Shown piece after piece: positions 12,001-19,563 of a DNA stretch of 59,238 bases. A model generated the notes under the pieces. It saw only the letters and a list, made by a program, of their open reading frames with translations. It did no database searches and had not been told where the DNA came from. Source of the DNA: Alphaproteobacteria bacterium GM202ARS2 (GTDB lineage: Bacteria; Pseudomonadota; Alphaproteobacteria; GM7ARS4); the NCBI GenBank assembly GCA_014323835.1, contig JACONH010000002.1, forward strand, positions 1-59,238, in the 5' to 3' direction. The first letter of the stretch is position 1. Each line of letters opens with the position of its first letter. The translations under genes were made by a program, and so were the position numbers.

Positions 12001-12366
12001 CGCAAGGCTCTTGGTGCGTATGATGGTGATAGCGATGAAGTGGTGCGGCACATTCAAGCCCTTTTTGCTGATCCTGCTATTAACGCGCTGTTGTCGTGCG
12101 ATTGTCAGCGTGAGGTGTCGTTGATGGATGGGGACGATACGTTAAGGATTCACCGCATCGACCGACTGATTGTGGACGAGGATAAAATCCGTATCATCGA
12201 TTACAAGAGCGATGAGCGTGTTCCGAGCACTGTGCGGGATGTGTCTGCCAGCTATCAAGAGCAGCTGCGCCGTTATCAAAGCAAGATTCGGGTGTTGTAT
12301 CCGGATAGAGCGTGTGAGGGCTATTTGTTGTGGACTCGTGTTGCTCGCTTGATGAAGGTCTGTTGA
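9043..12366 (+). CDS. addA: Double-strand break repair helicase AddA
   Basis: AddA is the UvrD-like motor and second nuclease of AddAB. Motif I (about 26-33) reads NAGCGKTH, with cysteine where NAGSGKTH is usual. Further motifs are LCLTYTRAAASEM (Ia), QTIHSFCHHLL, LVDEAQDTSPRQWEL (II), AVGDFKQSIYGFQGADP (III), LTIHGAKGLEAPIV (V) and LLYVALTRAQERLYIAG (VI). The C-terminal nuclease is marked by RGNAVHRVLELL and IRIIDYKSDE. Length 1107 fits the family. The start codon lies inside the end of addB, so the subunits are translationally coupled. Confidence 0.95.
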   Translation: MTDRRDDTLKNQEQASDPQISSWVSANAGCGKTHVLVNRLIRLLLAGEKLGGILCLTYTRAAASEMKTRLYQRLGQWQHASDKALIEELREIAGLQHEHMDTARARTLLSEVLQEREGMRIQTIHSFCHHLLARFPIEAGLETSSFDIVEDVEAARMEKKAFDMCLADIAEGEHSDLQEHLAEIALGKAEGELRTLLVRARKQLPETIRKHEQKSLAQLTDDFLRQDETCKDELLVLGKDEITRWFQATRDKRREAIAGGLRLWDAYRGIFLHKNGTARRTKDDVMLAQQTRMVGLIDKRKAYYRDSPSLEQVARHFDGMYQQLKRERGKLDYDDLIDTTVTLLQQDGGVSWVAYKLDQAIRHILVDEAQDTSPRQWELVKALSGDFFSGAGGHEDSPLARTVFAVGDFKQSIYGFQGADPQGFQRAQQYYQERAGVNWRSLNLQHNFRSSRAILDFVDTVMAIQGVNLGNDVDIQPHRAFDEGAPGLVELWRCFAKSPAPKPNYRESWVRADEDDSDTPMTTACLIAQQVKGLIESGAPLATTGNAITPGDIMLLFRARNPLYRQVIQELHSLRVPIAGTDRLQLQNDLAVMDVCALAQWALLPEDDFTLACLLKSPLCGLDEDALQRLAYGRETQSLWRVLQGSKEHTEVCAFLRDMLGYADYAPPFEFFQRALSYHRKRQSFYGTLGVECGDILDELLNATLAYERSSTPSLQGFLAWFHQDAIEIKRDMESQHNKVRLLTIHGAKGLEAPIVILASSQWRDRSRSADEPVRRNGKLLWFGVQDNMDDDSREADDKSKQEGYQEDNRLLYVALTRAQERLYIAGYDRGATDEKKDDEWQTSVPPRRYRVMRAAFEALRDEWEKGAIPKGLRLEEGSDSDSWVWRLRYETKPQSKKADAKADKPASAPLPSWAVVPQRKGATATTPTTDIDTDTQGVPARPVTSVTSPLQDDLARQRGNAVHRVLELLPLDVGGKTPDERAQLIRKALGAYDGDSDEVVRHIQALFADPAINALLSCDCQREVSLMDGDDTLRIHRIDRLIVDEDKIRIIDYKSDERVPSTVRDVSASYQEQLRRYQSKIRVLYPDRACEGYLLWTRVARLMKVC

Positions 12367-12425
12367 CGTAGCCCGTAAGAGTCTTTATCTGTGAACAACC
12401 CGCACCCTTTTAGGAGATAGAAGCC

Positions 12426-12785
12426 ATGAGCGATTCACAAAGCACCTCGCAAAACACCCCGCAAAACATAAGTGACGACCAATTCGAACAGGAAGTGTTG
12501 CGCTCCGATTTACCGGTGGTGGTTGATTTTTGGGCGCCGTGGTGTGCGCCTTGCAAGCAGATTGCGCCGTTTCTCGAGGAACTGGCGAAGGAGAAGGCTG
12601 GCACCCTTAAAGTTGTCAAAGTCAATGTTGACGATAGCCCGAAGACGTCCACCACGTATAACTTGCGGGGTATTCCCACGTTAATGTTGTTTCGGGGCGG
12701 CGAGATGATAGCGACAAAGGTGGGGGCTGTTCCTAAGTCGGTGTTGGACGAGTGGGTGAGCTCATCGCTGGCGACCGCTGGCTGA
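12426..12785 (+). CDS. trxA: Thioredoxin
   Basis: This is a cytoplasmic dithiol-disulfide carrier of 119 residues. The active site WCAPC occupies residues 39-43 within VVVDFWAPWCAPCKQIAPF. VNVDDSP and the cis-proline loop GIPTLMLF follow in order. An N-terminal extension of about 12 Ser/Gln/Thr-rich residues precedes the fold. AGGAGATAG lies just upstream of the ATG. The addB-addA-trxA order suggests one transcription unit. The last 24 bases overlap the end of folC on the other strand. Confidence 0.95.
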   Translation: MSDSQSTSQNTPQNISDDQFEQEVLRSDLPVVVDFWAPWCAPCKQIAPFLEELAKEKAGTLKVVKVNVDDSPKTSTTYNLRGIPTLMLFRGGEMIATKVGAVPKSVLDEWVSSSLATAG

Positions 12786-14159
12786 AAGCACGTCTCGGGC
12801 GAGATACAACGAACCGCATACCAAAATATATGTGGGGGCGGAATTAGCGCGCGCTTTTACGTGTTGCGCGATATGCTGGATAGCCGCGGTAAGGGACTCG
12901 TGCGGGTAGGGGGGGTGGGTGGCTATGTCATCCTTAAGGGCATGGGCGAGTTGGGTTGCTTGTCGTGATTGCGAGCCATCGCCGATAACGGGGACTGTAT
13001 GCAGTTGGGCGATAAGGGGCAATAGGGGTTTGATGAAACTTTTGGGTGACTTGGTGTTGAGCATACCGAGGATGATATGCCATTTTTTGCCGTGGCTGAT
13101 AAGGGGCAGGCTGGTGCTGAGGGCGCGGGCGGCGGCGGTGTTATGCGCGCCATCGAGCCACAGCTGGCAGCCTGTGGGTAGCAGCTGATTGAGGGGGTTG
13201 TTGGTTATTTCTTGTAGTCGGGCGTGCCAGACAGCGTGGCTGATGCCGTGGCACAGGGCTTTCTCTTTGAGGCTGGTGCCGAGCAGATGCTCTAGGCAGG
13301 CAACGGCGGTTGCGGCGTTGTCGTATTGGTGTCCGCCTTGCAGGGCGGGCGGCGGCAACGTATACGAGCCTTTGCCGTGGTAGTGCCAGTCGCCTTGGGG
13401 CGTGCTCTTATAGTGCCAATGGTCGCCATAAGCGAGGGCGGGGGCTTGCTGCTCTTGGGCTTTTGTAACGAGCAGCTGGCGGATAGCGGGCTTTTGTTTA
13501 GCGATGACGCAGGGGGTGTTGGCTTTGATGATACCGGCTTTTTCTGTGGCGATAGCGGCGAGGCTGTTGCCGAGGTATCGTTGGTGATCCATGGCGATGG
13601 CGGTAATGACGCTGAGGGCGGGCTGTGTGAAGACGTTGGTGGCATCGAATCGTCCGCCCATGCCACATTCGACGAGGGTTACGTCGGCGGGCGTGGCACG
13701 AAACAGATAGAAGGCGACGGCGGTGGTCAGTTCGAAAAAGGTGATGGCGCGCCCCTGATTGCGAGCAAGGACGTGGTGCAAGGCATCGATGAGGGGTGCG
13801 TCGGCAACGGCTTTGCCGCGGAGCATGATACGCTCGTTGAAGTCTACGAGATGGGGCGAACTATAGCCATTGACGCTGTAGCCGTGGGCTTGCAGGCAGG
13901 CGGCTAGGAAAGCAAGGGTCGACCCTTTGCCGTTGGTGCCGGCAATGTGAATGACTCGGGGGAGGGTATGGTGCGGGTTATCGAGGGCAGCGAGGAGCCG
14001 TTGAATACGTCCGAGACGCAAATCGATGCGCTTGGGGTGCATACGGGCGATGCTATCGAGCAGAGACCATAGGGTGCGTTGTGTGGCACCTTCGCGACGG
14101 GGCGGACGCAGAATAGGGCGGGGCACATCTTGCGTTGGCGGGGCTAAAACGTCAGTCAT
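12762..14159 (-). CDS. folC: Bifunctional folylpolyglutamate synthase/dihydrofolate synthase
   Basis: FolC joins glutamate to dihydropteroate and extends folate polyglutamate tails using ATP. The 465-residue product shows the Mur-ligase ATP loop IAGTNGKGST (about residues 67-76), SSPHLVDFNERI (folate site), TFFELTTAVAF, LVECGMGGRFDATN and LDGAHNTAA. It is the last gene of the minus-strand trp-accD-folC operon and begins 4 bases after accD ends. Its 3' end overlaps trxA tail to tail. Confidence 0.93.
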   Translation of the reverse strand: MTDVLAPPTQDVPRPILRPPRREGATQRTLWSLLDSIARMHPKRIDLRLGRIQRLLAALDNPHHTLPRVIHIAGTNGKGSTLAFLAACLQAHGYSVNGYSSPHLVDFNERIMLRGKAVADAPLIDALHHVLARNQGRAITFFELTTAVAFYLFRATPADVTLVECGMGGRFDATNVFTQPALSVITAIAMDHQRYLGNSLAAIATEKAGIIKANTPCVIAKQKPAIRQLLVTKAQEQQAPALAYGDHWHYKSTPQGDWHYHGKGSYTLPPPALQGGHQYDNAATAVACLEHLLGTSLKEKALCHGISHAVWHARLQEITNNPLNQLLPTGCQLWLDGAHNTAAARALSTSLPLISHGKKWHIILGMLNTKSPKSFIKPLLPLIAQLHTVPVIGDGSQSRQATQLAHALKDDIATHPPYPHESLTAAIQHIAQHVKARANSAPTYILVCGSLYLARDVLSASGRQR

Positions 14160-14163
14160 GAGT

Positions 14164-15021
14164 CTATGCGTTCGGGGCTCGTTTCAGCATGATTCTGAGC
14201 ACTTGCGCGATGGTTTTTTTGACGTTCTTTCTGTGGGTTACCACGTCCACCATGCCGTGTTTCATCAGTGACTCGGCGGTTTGGAATTCGTCAGGGGTTT
14301 TTTGTTTGGTGGTTTCTTCGATGACTCTTTTGCCGGCAAAGCCGATGGTTGCGCCGGGTTCAGCGATGGCGACGTCGCCCAGCATAGCGAAGGATGCTGA
14401 TACGCCGCCGGTGGTGGGGTCGGTGAGGAGCGTCAGATAAGGCAAGCCCGCCTGTTTGACGCGGTTAATGGCAATGACGGAGCGGGGCATCTGCACCAGT
14501 GACAGCATACTTTCTTGCATGCGTGCGCCGCCTGAGGCGCAAATAGCGAGCAACGGGGCTTTTGAGTCGATGGCGGTTTGTGATGCCAGCAGGATGGCTT
14601 CGCCGCAGCTCATGCCCATAGAGCCGCCCAGAAAAGAGAAATCCATACAGACCGAGACAACAAGAATATCGTCGATGGTGCCGCGGGCGACAATGGTGCC
14701 GTCGGTGCGCTTGGCTTTCTGTTGGGCGTCTTTCAGGCGGTCGCTGTAACGCTTGACGTCACGAAACTGCAGGGGGTCGCTGTGGACTTTTGGCAGAGGA
14801 ATCTCCTCGTAGCGTTTATCATCGAAGAGAATAGACAGACGTTGCGAGGCAGTCAGCCGACGGTGGTGTTGACAGTGCGGACAGACGTGCAGGTTGGCGG
14901 TCAGCTCGCTATGAAAAATCATCTGCGAGCAGTTGTTACAGCGAATCCACAAGTCTTCGGGAATATCTCTGCCTGAAATGGCGCGGATTTTGGGACGGAC
15001 GAGGTTTCTGAGCCAGTTCAT
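14164..15021 (-). CDS. accD: Acetyl-CoA carboxylase carboxyltransferase subunit beta
   Basis: AccD forms the carboxyltransferase with AccA, moving CO2 from biotin to acetyl-CoA to give malonyl-CoA for fatty acids. The N-terminal zinc ribbon is visible as CNNC and CPHC (about residues 28-51), followed by the crotonase-like domain with CASGGARMQESMLSL and PTTGGVSASFAMLGD. The start at 15021 (MNWLRNL) fits the family and overlaps the trpA stop in ATGA. A longer frame running into trpA is not needed. Linkage to trpA and folC is characteristic of proteobacteria. Confidence 0.94.
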   Translation of the reverse strand: MNWLRNLVRPKIRAISGRDIPEDLWIRCNNCSQMIFHSELTANLHVCPHCQHHRRLTASQRLSILFDDKRYEEIPLPKVHSDPLQFRDVKRYSDRLKDAQQKAKRTDGTIVARGTIDDILVVSVCMDFSFLGGSMGMSCGEAILLASQTAIDSKAPLLAICASGGARMQESMLSLVQMPRSVIAINRVKQAGLPYLTLLTDPTTGGVSASFAMLGDVAIAEPGATIGFAGKRVIEETTKQKTPDEFQTAESLMKHGMVDVVTHRKNVKKTIAQVLRIMLKRAPNA

Positions 15022-15830
15022 GATTGTGCCTCCTCGATGGCTTTGCGCCACTCGGTCATTTTTTGGGCGACTTCTGGCACGATACGTTGGGGCTGCGACA
15101 GGTTATCTTCGATGGCTTGAATCAGGGCAGAGCCAATGACGACTCCTTGCGCGTGTTCAGCAACAAGGCGTGCGTCCGCGCCGGTCTTAATACCGAATCC
15201 CACCGCTACAGGCAGCGGACAATGCTTTTTGAGGTTACGCAAACGCATGGTTAAGTCCTTTTTGTCGGCACTCTTTGTCCCGGTGATACCGGCGATAGAG
15301 ACATAATAAACGAATCCGCGGGCTTTTTCGAGCAAAGCGCGCAGACGCTCGGGGCTGGTCGTGGGTGTCGCCAGACGAATAACGCATAGGGCGTTGCGTT
15401 CGGCAGCGGACATGAAGGTGGCATCTTCTTCTATGGGGACATCCACCAGAATCACGCCATCAGCACCGCTTTTGTGGGCTTGCTGGAAGAAAGCATCGAT
15501 ACCAAAAGCCAGAATCGGATTGGCATAGCCCATCAAAACGAGGGGTGTGTGGCTGTTATAGCTACGAAACGTCTGTATCATCGTAAAAATTGTCTTTATG
15601 GACAGGTTGTTACGCAAAGCCCGCACGTGCGCTTTCTGGATAATAGGCCCATCGGCAGTCGGATCCGAAAAAGGCATCCCTAACTCGATAAGGTCAGCCC
15701 CCATCGAGGGTAGCTGGTTCAACAGCTCTTGCGATAGGGCAGGGGTCGGGTCACCCGCACTGATAAAAGGAATCAACGCAGCGCGTTTACGTGTGGCAAG
15801 CGCTTGAAAAAGCCCATCGATACGATTCAT
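15018..15830 (-). CDS. trpA: Tryptophan synthase alpha subunit
   Basis: TrpA cleaves indole-3-glycerol phosphate to indole and glyceraldehyde 3-phosphate, passing indole to TrpB through a tunnel. The 270-residue TIM barrel shows FISAGDPTPALS, the catalytic-glutamate segment ELGMPFSDPTADGP (about 49-62), LMGYANPIL, the catalytic-aspartate segment GVILVDVP, and the phosphate-binding end AVGFGIKT. It directly follows trpB with no gap and overlaps accD by 4 bases. Confidence 0.95.
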   Translation of the reverse strand: MNRIDGLFQALATRKRAALIPFISAGDPTPALSQELLNQLPSMGADLIELGMPFSDPTADGPIIQKAHVRALRNNLSIKTIFTMIQTFRSYNSHTPLVLMGYANPILAFGIDAFFQQAHKSGADGVILVDVPIEEDATFMSAAERNALCVIRLATPTTSPERLRALLEKARGFVYYVSIAGITGTKSADKKDLTMRLRNLKKHCPLPVAVGFGIKTGADARLVAEHAQGVVIGSALIQAIEDNLSQPQRIVPEVAQKMTEWRKAIEEAQS

Positions 15831-17054
15831 TTAGGGATACTCGGCAAGGGTTTGCATATCTTTGTCGCCGCGTCCGCTTAAGTTAATGACGATGACGGCA
15901 TCTTTCTCGAAGGTTTCAGCGTTATCAATGACGTAGGCGAGGGCATGGGCGGTCTCGAGGGCAGAAATAATGCCTTCTTTTTGGGCGGTCAGACGCAAGG
16001 CTGCGAGGGCTTGTTGGTCATTGACGCACTGGTAGTCGACTCGTGCCGTGTCTTTGAGAAAAGCATGCTCGGGCCCCACACCGGGATAGTCGAGACCGGC
16101 AGCAACCGAATGGACGGGCTGAATTTGGCCATCCTCGTTTTGTAACAGGTAACTGTAGCTGCCGTGCAGAACGCCGGGCGCGCCGAGGGTCAGGGCAGCA
16201 GCATGATTGCCGTCTGTGGTGTTGCGTCCCGCTGCTTCGACTCCGACCATACGGACGCGGGTATCGGCAAGGAAGGGATGAAACAAGCCGATAGCATTAG
16301 AACCGCCGCCAACACAGGCGATAAGATAGTGCGGATGGGCGTGTCCCTTGTCTTGCAGTTGCTGGGCGGTTTCTTTGCCGATGATGGCTTGTAGGTCACG
16401 CACCAGCATGGGATACGGATGAGGGCCTGCGACAGAACCGATGATATAAAACGTATCGTCTACGTGTTGCACCCAATCCCGCAGGGCTTCATTGAGGGCA
16501 TCCTTGAGGGTAGCGGTGCCAGCATCGACCGCATGGATGTTGGCATTCAGGCATGCCATGCGTTGAACGTTGGGGGCTTGCCGTTGGATATCGGTCGCAC
16601 CCATATAGATGGTGCACGGCAAAGAAAAGCGCGCACAGACGGTGGCTGTCGCAACGCCATGTTGCCCGGCACCGGTTTCGGCAATGATACGGGTTTTACC
16701 CATACGTTTTGCCAGCAAAACTTGCCCGAGGCAGTTGTTGATTTTATGCGCGCCCGTGTGATTCAAGTCTTCCCGCTTGAAGTAAAGAATACCCTTGAAA
16801 GCCTTGTGAGTGCGGAGATGTGACTCGAGGGCGGCGGCATGATACAAGGGACTGGGTCTACCGATGTAATCACGGGCGTAAGCATCGAAAGCTTGCCAGA
16901 ACGAGGGGTCATCTTTGGCTTGCTGCCAGGCGTGCTCGAGGTCAATCAGCAACGGCATCAGGGTCTCGGAGACGAATCGCCCGCCAAAACTGCCGAATCG
17001 CCCCTGTGAGTCAGGTGTGTGTGGGTTGGGGTTGGGGGGGGTGGCTTTTAGCAT
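15831..17054 (-). CDS. trpB: Tryptophan synthase beta subunit
   Basis: This PLP enzyme condenses indole with serine to tryptophan. The 407 residues show [15 protein letters not shown] at the N-terminus, the PLP lysine in HTGAHKINN (about residue 102), the Gly-rich phosphate site [10 protein letters not shown], and the C-terminal [10 protein letters not shown]. The start overlaps the end of trpF by 7 bases. Together with trpF and trpA this covers the last steps of tryptophan synthesis; the earlier genes (trpE, trpD, trpC) are not in the window. Confidence 0.95.
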   Translation of the reverse strand: MLKATPPNPNPHTPDSQGRFGSFGGRFVSETLMPLLIDLEHAWQQAKDDPSFWQAFDAYARDYIGRPSPLYHAAALESHLRTHKAFKGILYFKREDLNHTGAHKINNCLGQVLLAKRMGKTRIIAETGAGQHGVATATVCARFSLPCTIYMGATDIQRQAPNVQRMACLNANIHAVDAGTATLKDALNEALRDWVQHVDDTFYIIGSVAGPHPYPMLVRDLQAIIGKETAQQLQDKGHAHPHYLIACVGGGSNAIGLFHPFLADTRVRMVGVEAAGRNTTDGNHAAALTLGAPGVLHGSYSYLLQNEDGQIQPVHSVAAGLDYPGVGPEHAFLKDTARVDYQCVNDQQALAALRLTAQKEGIISALETAHALAYVIDNAETFEKDAVIVINLSGRGDKDMQTLAEYP

Positions 17055-17713
17055 GGCTGTGTCTCTTGTGTGATGAGGGCGGCGTTATCGAGGAACGAGC
17101 GTATTTTGCTGCTATCCTTTTCGCCGGGGGCGCGCTCGACACCTGAGGAGACGTCCACGTGGGTTGCCCCGCTTGTGCGGACGGCAACCGAGAGATTATC
17201 GGCATCGAGACCGCCAGAAAGGAACCACGGACAGGCACTACGAAAATTGTCGAGCCATGTCCACTCGAAAGCACGTCCACTTCCGCCGGGTAGGGCTAGA
17301 CTATGGGGAGCCGCAGCATCGAACAACAGCATATCCGCAACGGATTGGAAGGGGCCTGCCTTTTTGATGTCATCGGCACAGCGCACTTTAATAGCTTTAA
17401 TGACTTTGATAGCAAAGGTGCTTTTGATAGTGGCAATACGGGCACAGCTTTCTTCGCCATGGCACTGCAGGAAGTCTAAGGCAACGTGCGAGATAATATG
17501 GTGCAGCACGTGGTCATCGCCGTCTACGACAACACCGACCTTTTTGAGCGATGCGGGCATGGCGTCAATCAAGGCGGATGCTTGCGACACCGAAACGAAG
17601 CGGGGCGAGCGAGGATAAAACACCAAGCCAACATAAGCCGCCGCTGGTTGCTGAAGCAAACAGGGAATATGGCGGGATTCTTTCACACCGCAGATTTTAA
17701 CACGAACAGACAT
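17048..17713 (-). CDS. trpF: Phosphoribosylanthranilate isomerase
   Basis: TrpF is the Amadori isomerase of tryptophan synthesis. The 221-residue TIM barrel begins with the family motif VKICGVKE (catalytic cysteine at about residue 9), then [29 protein letters not shown], a catalytic-aspartate region LLFDAAA, and the C-terminal phosphate site [11 protein letters not shown] and VDVSSGVE. It is the first gene of the minus-strand operon trpF-trpB-trpA-accD-folC. The 218-base gap upstream holds two inverted repeats and no Trp-rich leader peptide. Confidence 0.93.
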   Translation of the reverse strand: MSVRVKICGVKESRHIPCLLQQPAAAYVGLVFYPRSPRFVSVSQASALIDAMPASLKKVGVVVDGDDHVLHHIISHVALDFLQCHGEESCARIATIKSTFAIKVIKAIKVRCADDIKKAGPFQSVADMLLFDAAAPHSLALPGGSGRAFEWTWLDNFRSACPWFLSGGLDADNLSVAVRTSGATHVDVSSGVERAPGEKDSSKIRSFLDNAALITQETQPC

Positions 17714-17759
17714 GACGATTTTTTATGGAACAAGAACGGCACACGTGTCCACAATATAA

Positions 17760-17799
17760 GCGTAAAGGAGCCACGCTTCCAGTGTTGACTTCTTTACGC
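17760..17799. repeat. Inverted repeat upstream of trpF
   Basis: Arms 17760-17770 (GCGTAAAGGAG) and 17789-17799 (CTTCTTTACGC) pair over 11 positions with one G-T wobble, around an 18-base loop. The feature lies 46 bases upstream of the trpF start, so it would sit in the 5' leader or at the promoter of the trp operon. No T-run follows on either strand, so a simple terminator is not indicated. Confidence 0.5.
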
Positions 17800-17809
17800 A
17801 TTGTCCCCT

Positions 17810-17849
17810 ACGTGACCCGCCATGATATCCCCTTCATGGCGGGTCATGT
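17810..17849. repeat. Long near-perfect inverted repeat between trpF and the MarR-like gene
   Basis: TGACCCGCCATGA (17813-17825) and its exact complement TCATGGCGGGTCA (17834-17846) are separated by 8 bases. Three further outer positions also pair, one as a wobble, giving a 16-bp stem. There is no T-tract, so it may be an operator or a structured leader in the divergent trpF / MarR-like intergenic region rather than an intrinsic terminator. Confidence 0.6.
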
Positions 17850-17931
17850 TGCACAAGAACCTTGAGTTGAGACTGTCAGCTGTGCTAGGTGTAACTTTAA
17901 GGCGTGGGACAGGAAAAAAAGGAGGTGCAAA

Positions 17932-18465
17932 ATGGAGGGCCCCCCTAAGGGGAATCGTATGGATACAAGCGCGCCCGACACCGCTGTGGGTGCTTTGGAA
18001 GAGGCGTTTGAGCGTTTTTCTCGTGATTTTTTATCCCGTTTGAGTCGGGTTGCTAGGGATAATGGCACAGGTGGGGGTGATGGCTTGGGGAGTCATGGCT
18101 TGGGGATGTTGGCTCGGTCCCGGGGGCGGGCTTTGTCTTTGTCGCGCCGCGTATTGCGGGGCAGGGATGTTGAAGGCAAGGCTATCGGTCATGCGTGTTT
18201 GCTTATTTTGCTTGAGTTGTATGATGCGCAGTTAGCGAGGCGGAACGTGAAAGTCACCGCTTTGTGTTATGGCACGTCGTTGCCACAGACGACGGCTTTG
18301 CGGCATATTGACGAGCTGGTAACCGCAGGGCTTATCGAGCGATGCCATGACAAATCCGATAAAAGACGTATCTTTTTGTCGCTGTCGCCGCGGGGTAGAC
18401 AGGAAGTAGACCATTTTCTCGACCAACTCATCGAGGAAGAGAGGGACGCGTTGCCTTCGCGCTGA
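17932..18465 (+). CDS. MarR-like winged-helix transcriptional regulator
   Basis: The 177-residue protein has a variable, Gly-rich N-terminal half. The C-terminal winged helix (about residues 85-170) contains HACLLILLELYDAQ, a recognition-helix region TSLPQTTALRHIDELVTAGLI, and the wing-type sequence DKSDKRRIFLSLSPRGRQEV, characteristic of MarR-family DNA-binding proteins. GGAGG sits 8 bases before the ATG. The ligand and target genes cannot be read from sequence. It is divergent from trpF with two inverted repeats between, so autoregulation or control of trp is possible but is inference. A cluster of parS sites begins 8 bases after its stop. Confidence 0.72.
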   Translation: MEGPPKGNRMDTSAPDTAVGALEEAFERFSRDFLSRLSRVARDNGTGGGDGLGSHGLGMLARSRGRALSLSRRVLRGRDVEGKAIGHACLLILLELYDAQLARRNVKVTALCYGTSLPQTTALRHIDELVTAGLIERCHDKSDKRRIFLSLSPRGRQEVDHFLDQLIEEERDALPSR

Positions 18466-18473
18466 ATAGGAAT

Positions 18474-18489
18474 TGTTTCACGTGAAACA
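18474..18489. other. parS: parS site 1 (perfect)
   Basis: TGTTTCACGTGAAACA is an exact match to the 16-bp parS consensus bound by chromosomal ParB. ParB loads here as a CTP-dependent clamp that spreads along DNA and directs origin segregation. It is the first of three sites within 87 bases. Confidence 0.9.
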
Positions 18490-18510
18490 TTCGATTTTTT
18501 TTATGGCAAT

Positions 18511-18526
18511 TGTTTCTCGTGAAACA
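18511..18526. other. parS: parS site 2 (one mismatch)
   Basis: TGTTTCTCGTGAAACA differs from the consensus at position 7 (T for A). It is embedded in a 34-base unit (a run of T, ATGGCAAT, then the parS core) that is repeated almost exactly at site 3, indicating a local duplication. Confidence 0.78.
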
Positions 18527-18544
18527 ATTTTTTTTTATGGCAAT

Positions 18545-18560
18545 TGTTTCTCGTGAAACA
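18545..18560. other. parS: parS site 3 (one mismatch)
   Basis: This is identical to site 2 (TGTTTCTCGTGAAACA) and lies 34 bases further on, with the same flanking T-run and ATGGCAAT. It ends 3 bases before the stop codon of the sulfotransferase-like gene. Confidence 0.78.
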
Positions 18561-18563
18561 ATT

Positions 18564-19409
18564 TTAGGCGAGCCAGCGCGCCCGCGACTCCTCGATGAAG
18601 GCAGGGCTATAGAAATGACGGAAGTAACGACTCGAGCAGACAAGGTCGGCTTGTTGCGGGGTGAAGCGGATGGTCTTTTTGAATTGATGATACGCCTTGC
18701 CATGGTTGGGGTTGTCGATGCCGATGTTGGCATGGGGTAGGGTGAGGTTTGGTATGCCGATGAAGGTGGCAAGGGCGTGGTCTTTCTCGGTATTGGGCAG
18801 TTCTGTTTGGAGAACGAGCAGCTTTTTGCGGTGGTGGCTATAGACGTTAACGCCTTTTTCTGTGGGAAAGGGCGAGGCAAAAACGTCGATGGACAGGTTC
18901 TTTTTTATGCTGGTATCGAACCATGTATCGGTTTCAGCGATAATCATCGGCAGGGCGCGAAAATAGCGGGCGATGATGGCATCGATGGGCACGTGTGTTT
19001 CTTGCAGGTTAGGCAGTCGCCCGTAATGACCTCCGTAGGTCATGAACGTGGACATACTCTGTTCCCACGGATTGCGTAGGGGCGTAATAATCAGGCTGGG
19101 CTTCAAACGCATCCACAGGAGCAATGTCAGCTGGAGAATGTTGGCACTGCCATAAGAACTGATATGGTGGAGACGCAGGAACGCCGATGGGTAGTGCTCC
19201 TTAAGGGCTTGCTCCATAGAGGTGGACGCCGTCTTTTCCCGTGCATAAAGAAAGACCAACGTGTGCGGCGGTTGCCGCACCCGTTTCAGCAGATGCCTGA
19301 TGAGTCGCACGTTAGAAGGAAAACACCTGATGGTTTGAATAAGACGCCGCCGCAGCCTCAGACGCTTATAGCCCAGTGGACGGACGGGATGGGGCGGGTC
19401 AAGTATCAT
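18564..19409 (-). CDS. Sulfotransferase-like protein
   Basis: This 281-residue protein shows a sulfotransferase pattern. VFLYAREKTASTSMEQAL (about residues 52-69) resembles the 5'-phosphosulfate-binding loop of PAPS-dependent sulfotransferases (KxGSTSL type). IITPLRNPWEQSMSTF (about 107-122) carries the R..P....S arrangement of the 3'-phosphate site. A basic N-terminus (about 10-45) precedes them. No membrane segment is obvious. The acceptor is unknown; a surface polysaccharide or lipid would be typical. The gene lies between parS sites 3 and 4 and is divergent from cysQ, whose product removes PAP, the by-product of sulfotransfer. The fold call is fairly confident, the activity less so. Confidence 0.62.
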   Translation of the reverse strand: MILDPPHPVRPLGYKRLRLRRRLIQTIRCFPSNVRLIRHLLKRVRQPPHTLVFLYAREKTASTSMEQALKEHYPSAFLRLHHISSYGSANILQLTLLLWMRLKPSLIITPLRNPWEQSMSTFMTYGGHYGRLPNLQETHVPIDAIIARYFRALPMIIAETDTWFDTSIKKNLSIDVFASPFPTEKGVNVYSHHRKKLLVLQTELPNTEKDHALATFIGIPNLTLPHANIGIDNPNHGKAYHQFKKTIRFTPQQADLVCSSRYFRHFYSPAFIEESRARWLA

Positions 19410-19442
19410 AGGATAAGCGTGTTAAAAAAATGTTATAGGAAT

Positions 19443-19458
19443 TGTTTCACGTGAAACA
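19443..19458. other. parS: parS site 4 (perfect)
   Basis: TGTTTCACGTGAAACA lies upstream of the sulfotransferase-like gene, 954 bases after site 3-proximal sequence begins. It is an exact match to the ParB-binding consensus, making four sites within 985 bases. Confidence 0.9.
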
Positions 19459-19521
19459 TGGGGCAGAAAAACGATAGCATAGGTGACGTTTGGTTACGTA
19501 ATGCTATAAGGGGGGTATAAG

Positions 19522-19535
19522 AGCCGTATACGGCT
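19522..19535. promoter_or_regulatory. Perfect 14-bp palindrome upstream of cysQ
   Basis: AGCCGTATACGGCT is a perfect palindrome 29 bases before the annotated cysQ start, in the divergent cysQ / sulfotransferase-like intergenic region. Its position suits an operator for a dimeric regulator. The regulator is unknown. Confidence 0.4.
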
Positions 19536-19563
19536 ATATAAGAGATAGGGATATGTAGAAGGT

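Noticed and set aside
17714..17931. Trp leader peptide for attenuation of the trpF operon
   Set aside because: No short minus-strand frame with adjacent Trp codons is present in the gap.
18474..18560. Three spaced, similar palindromic repeats resembling a short CRISPR array
   Set aside because: The units are ParB parS sites; the spacers are short, T-rich and partly identical, and no cas gene is present.
19410..19563. Replication origin at the parS cluster
   Set aside because: No cluster of DnaA boxes or AT-rich unwinding element with dnaA, parAB or hemE neighbours is visible; parS can lie several kilobases from oriC.
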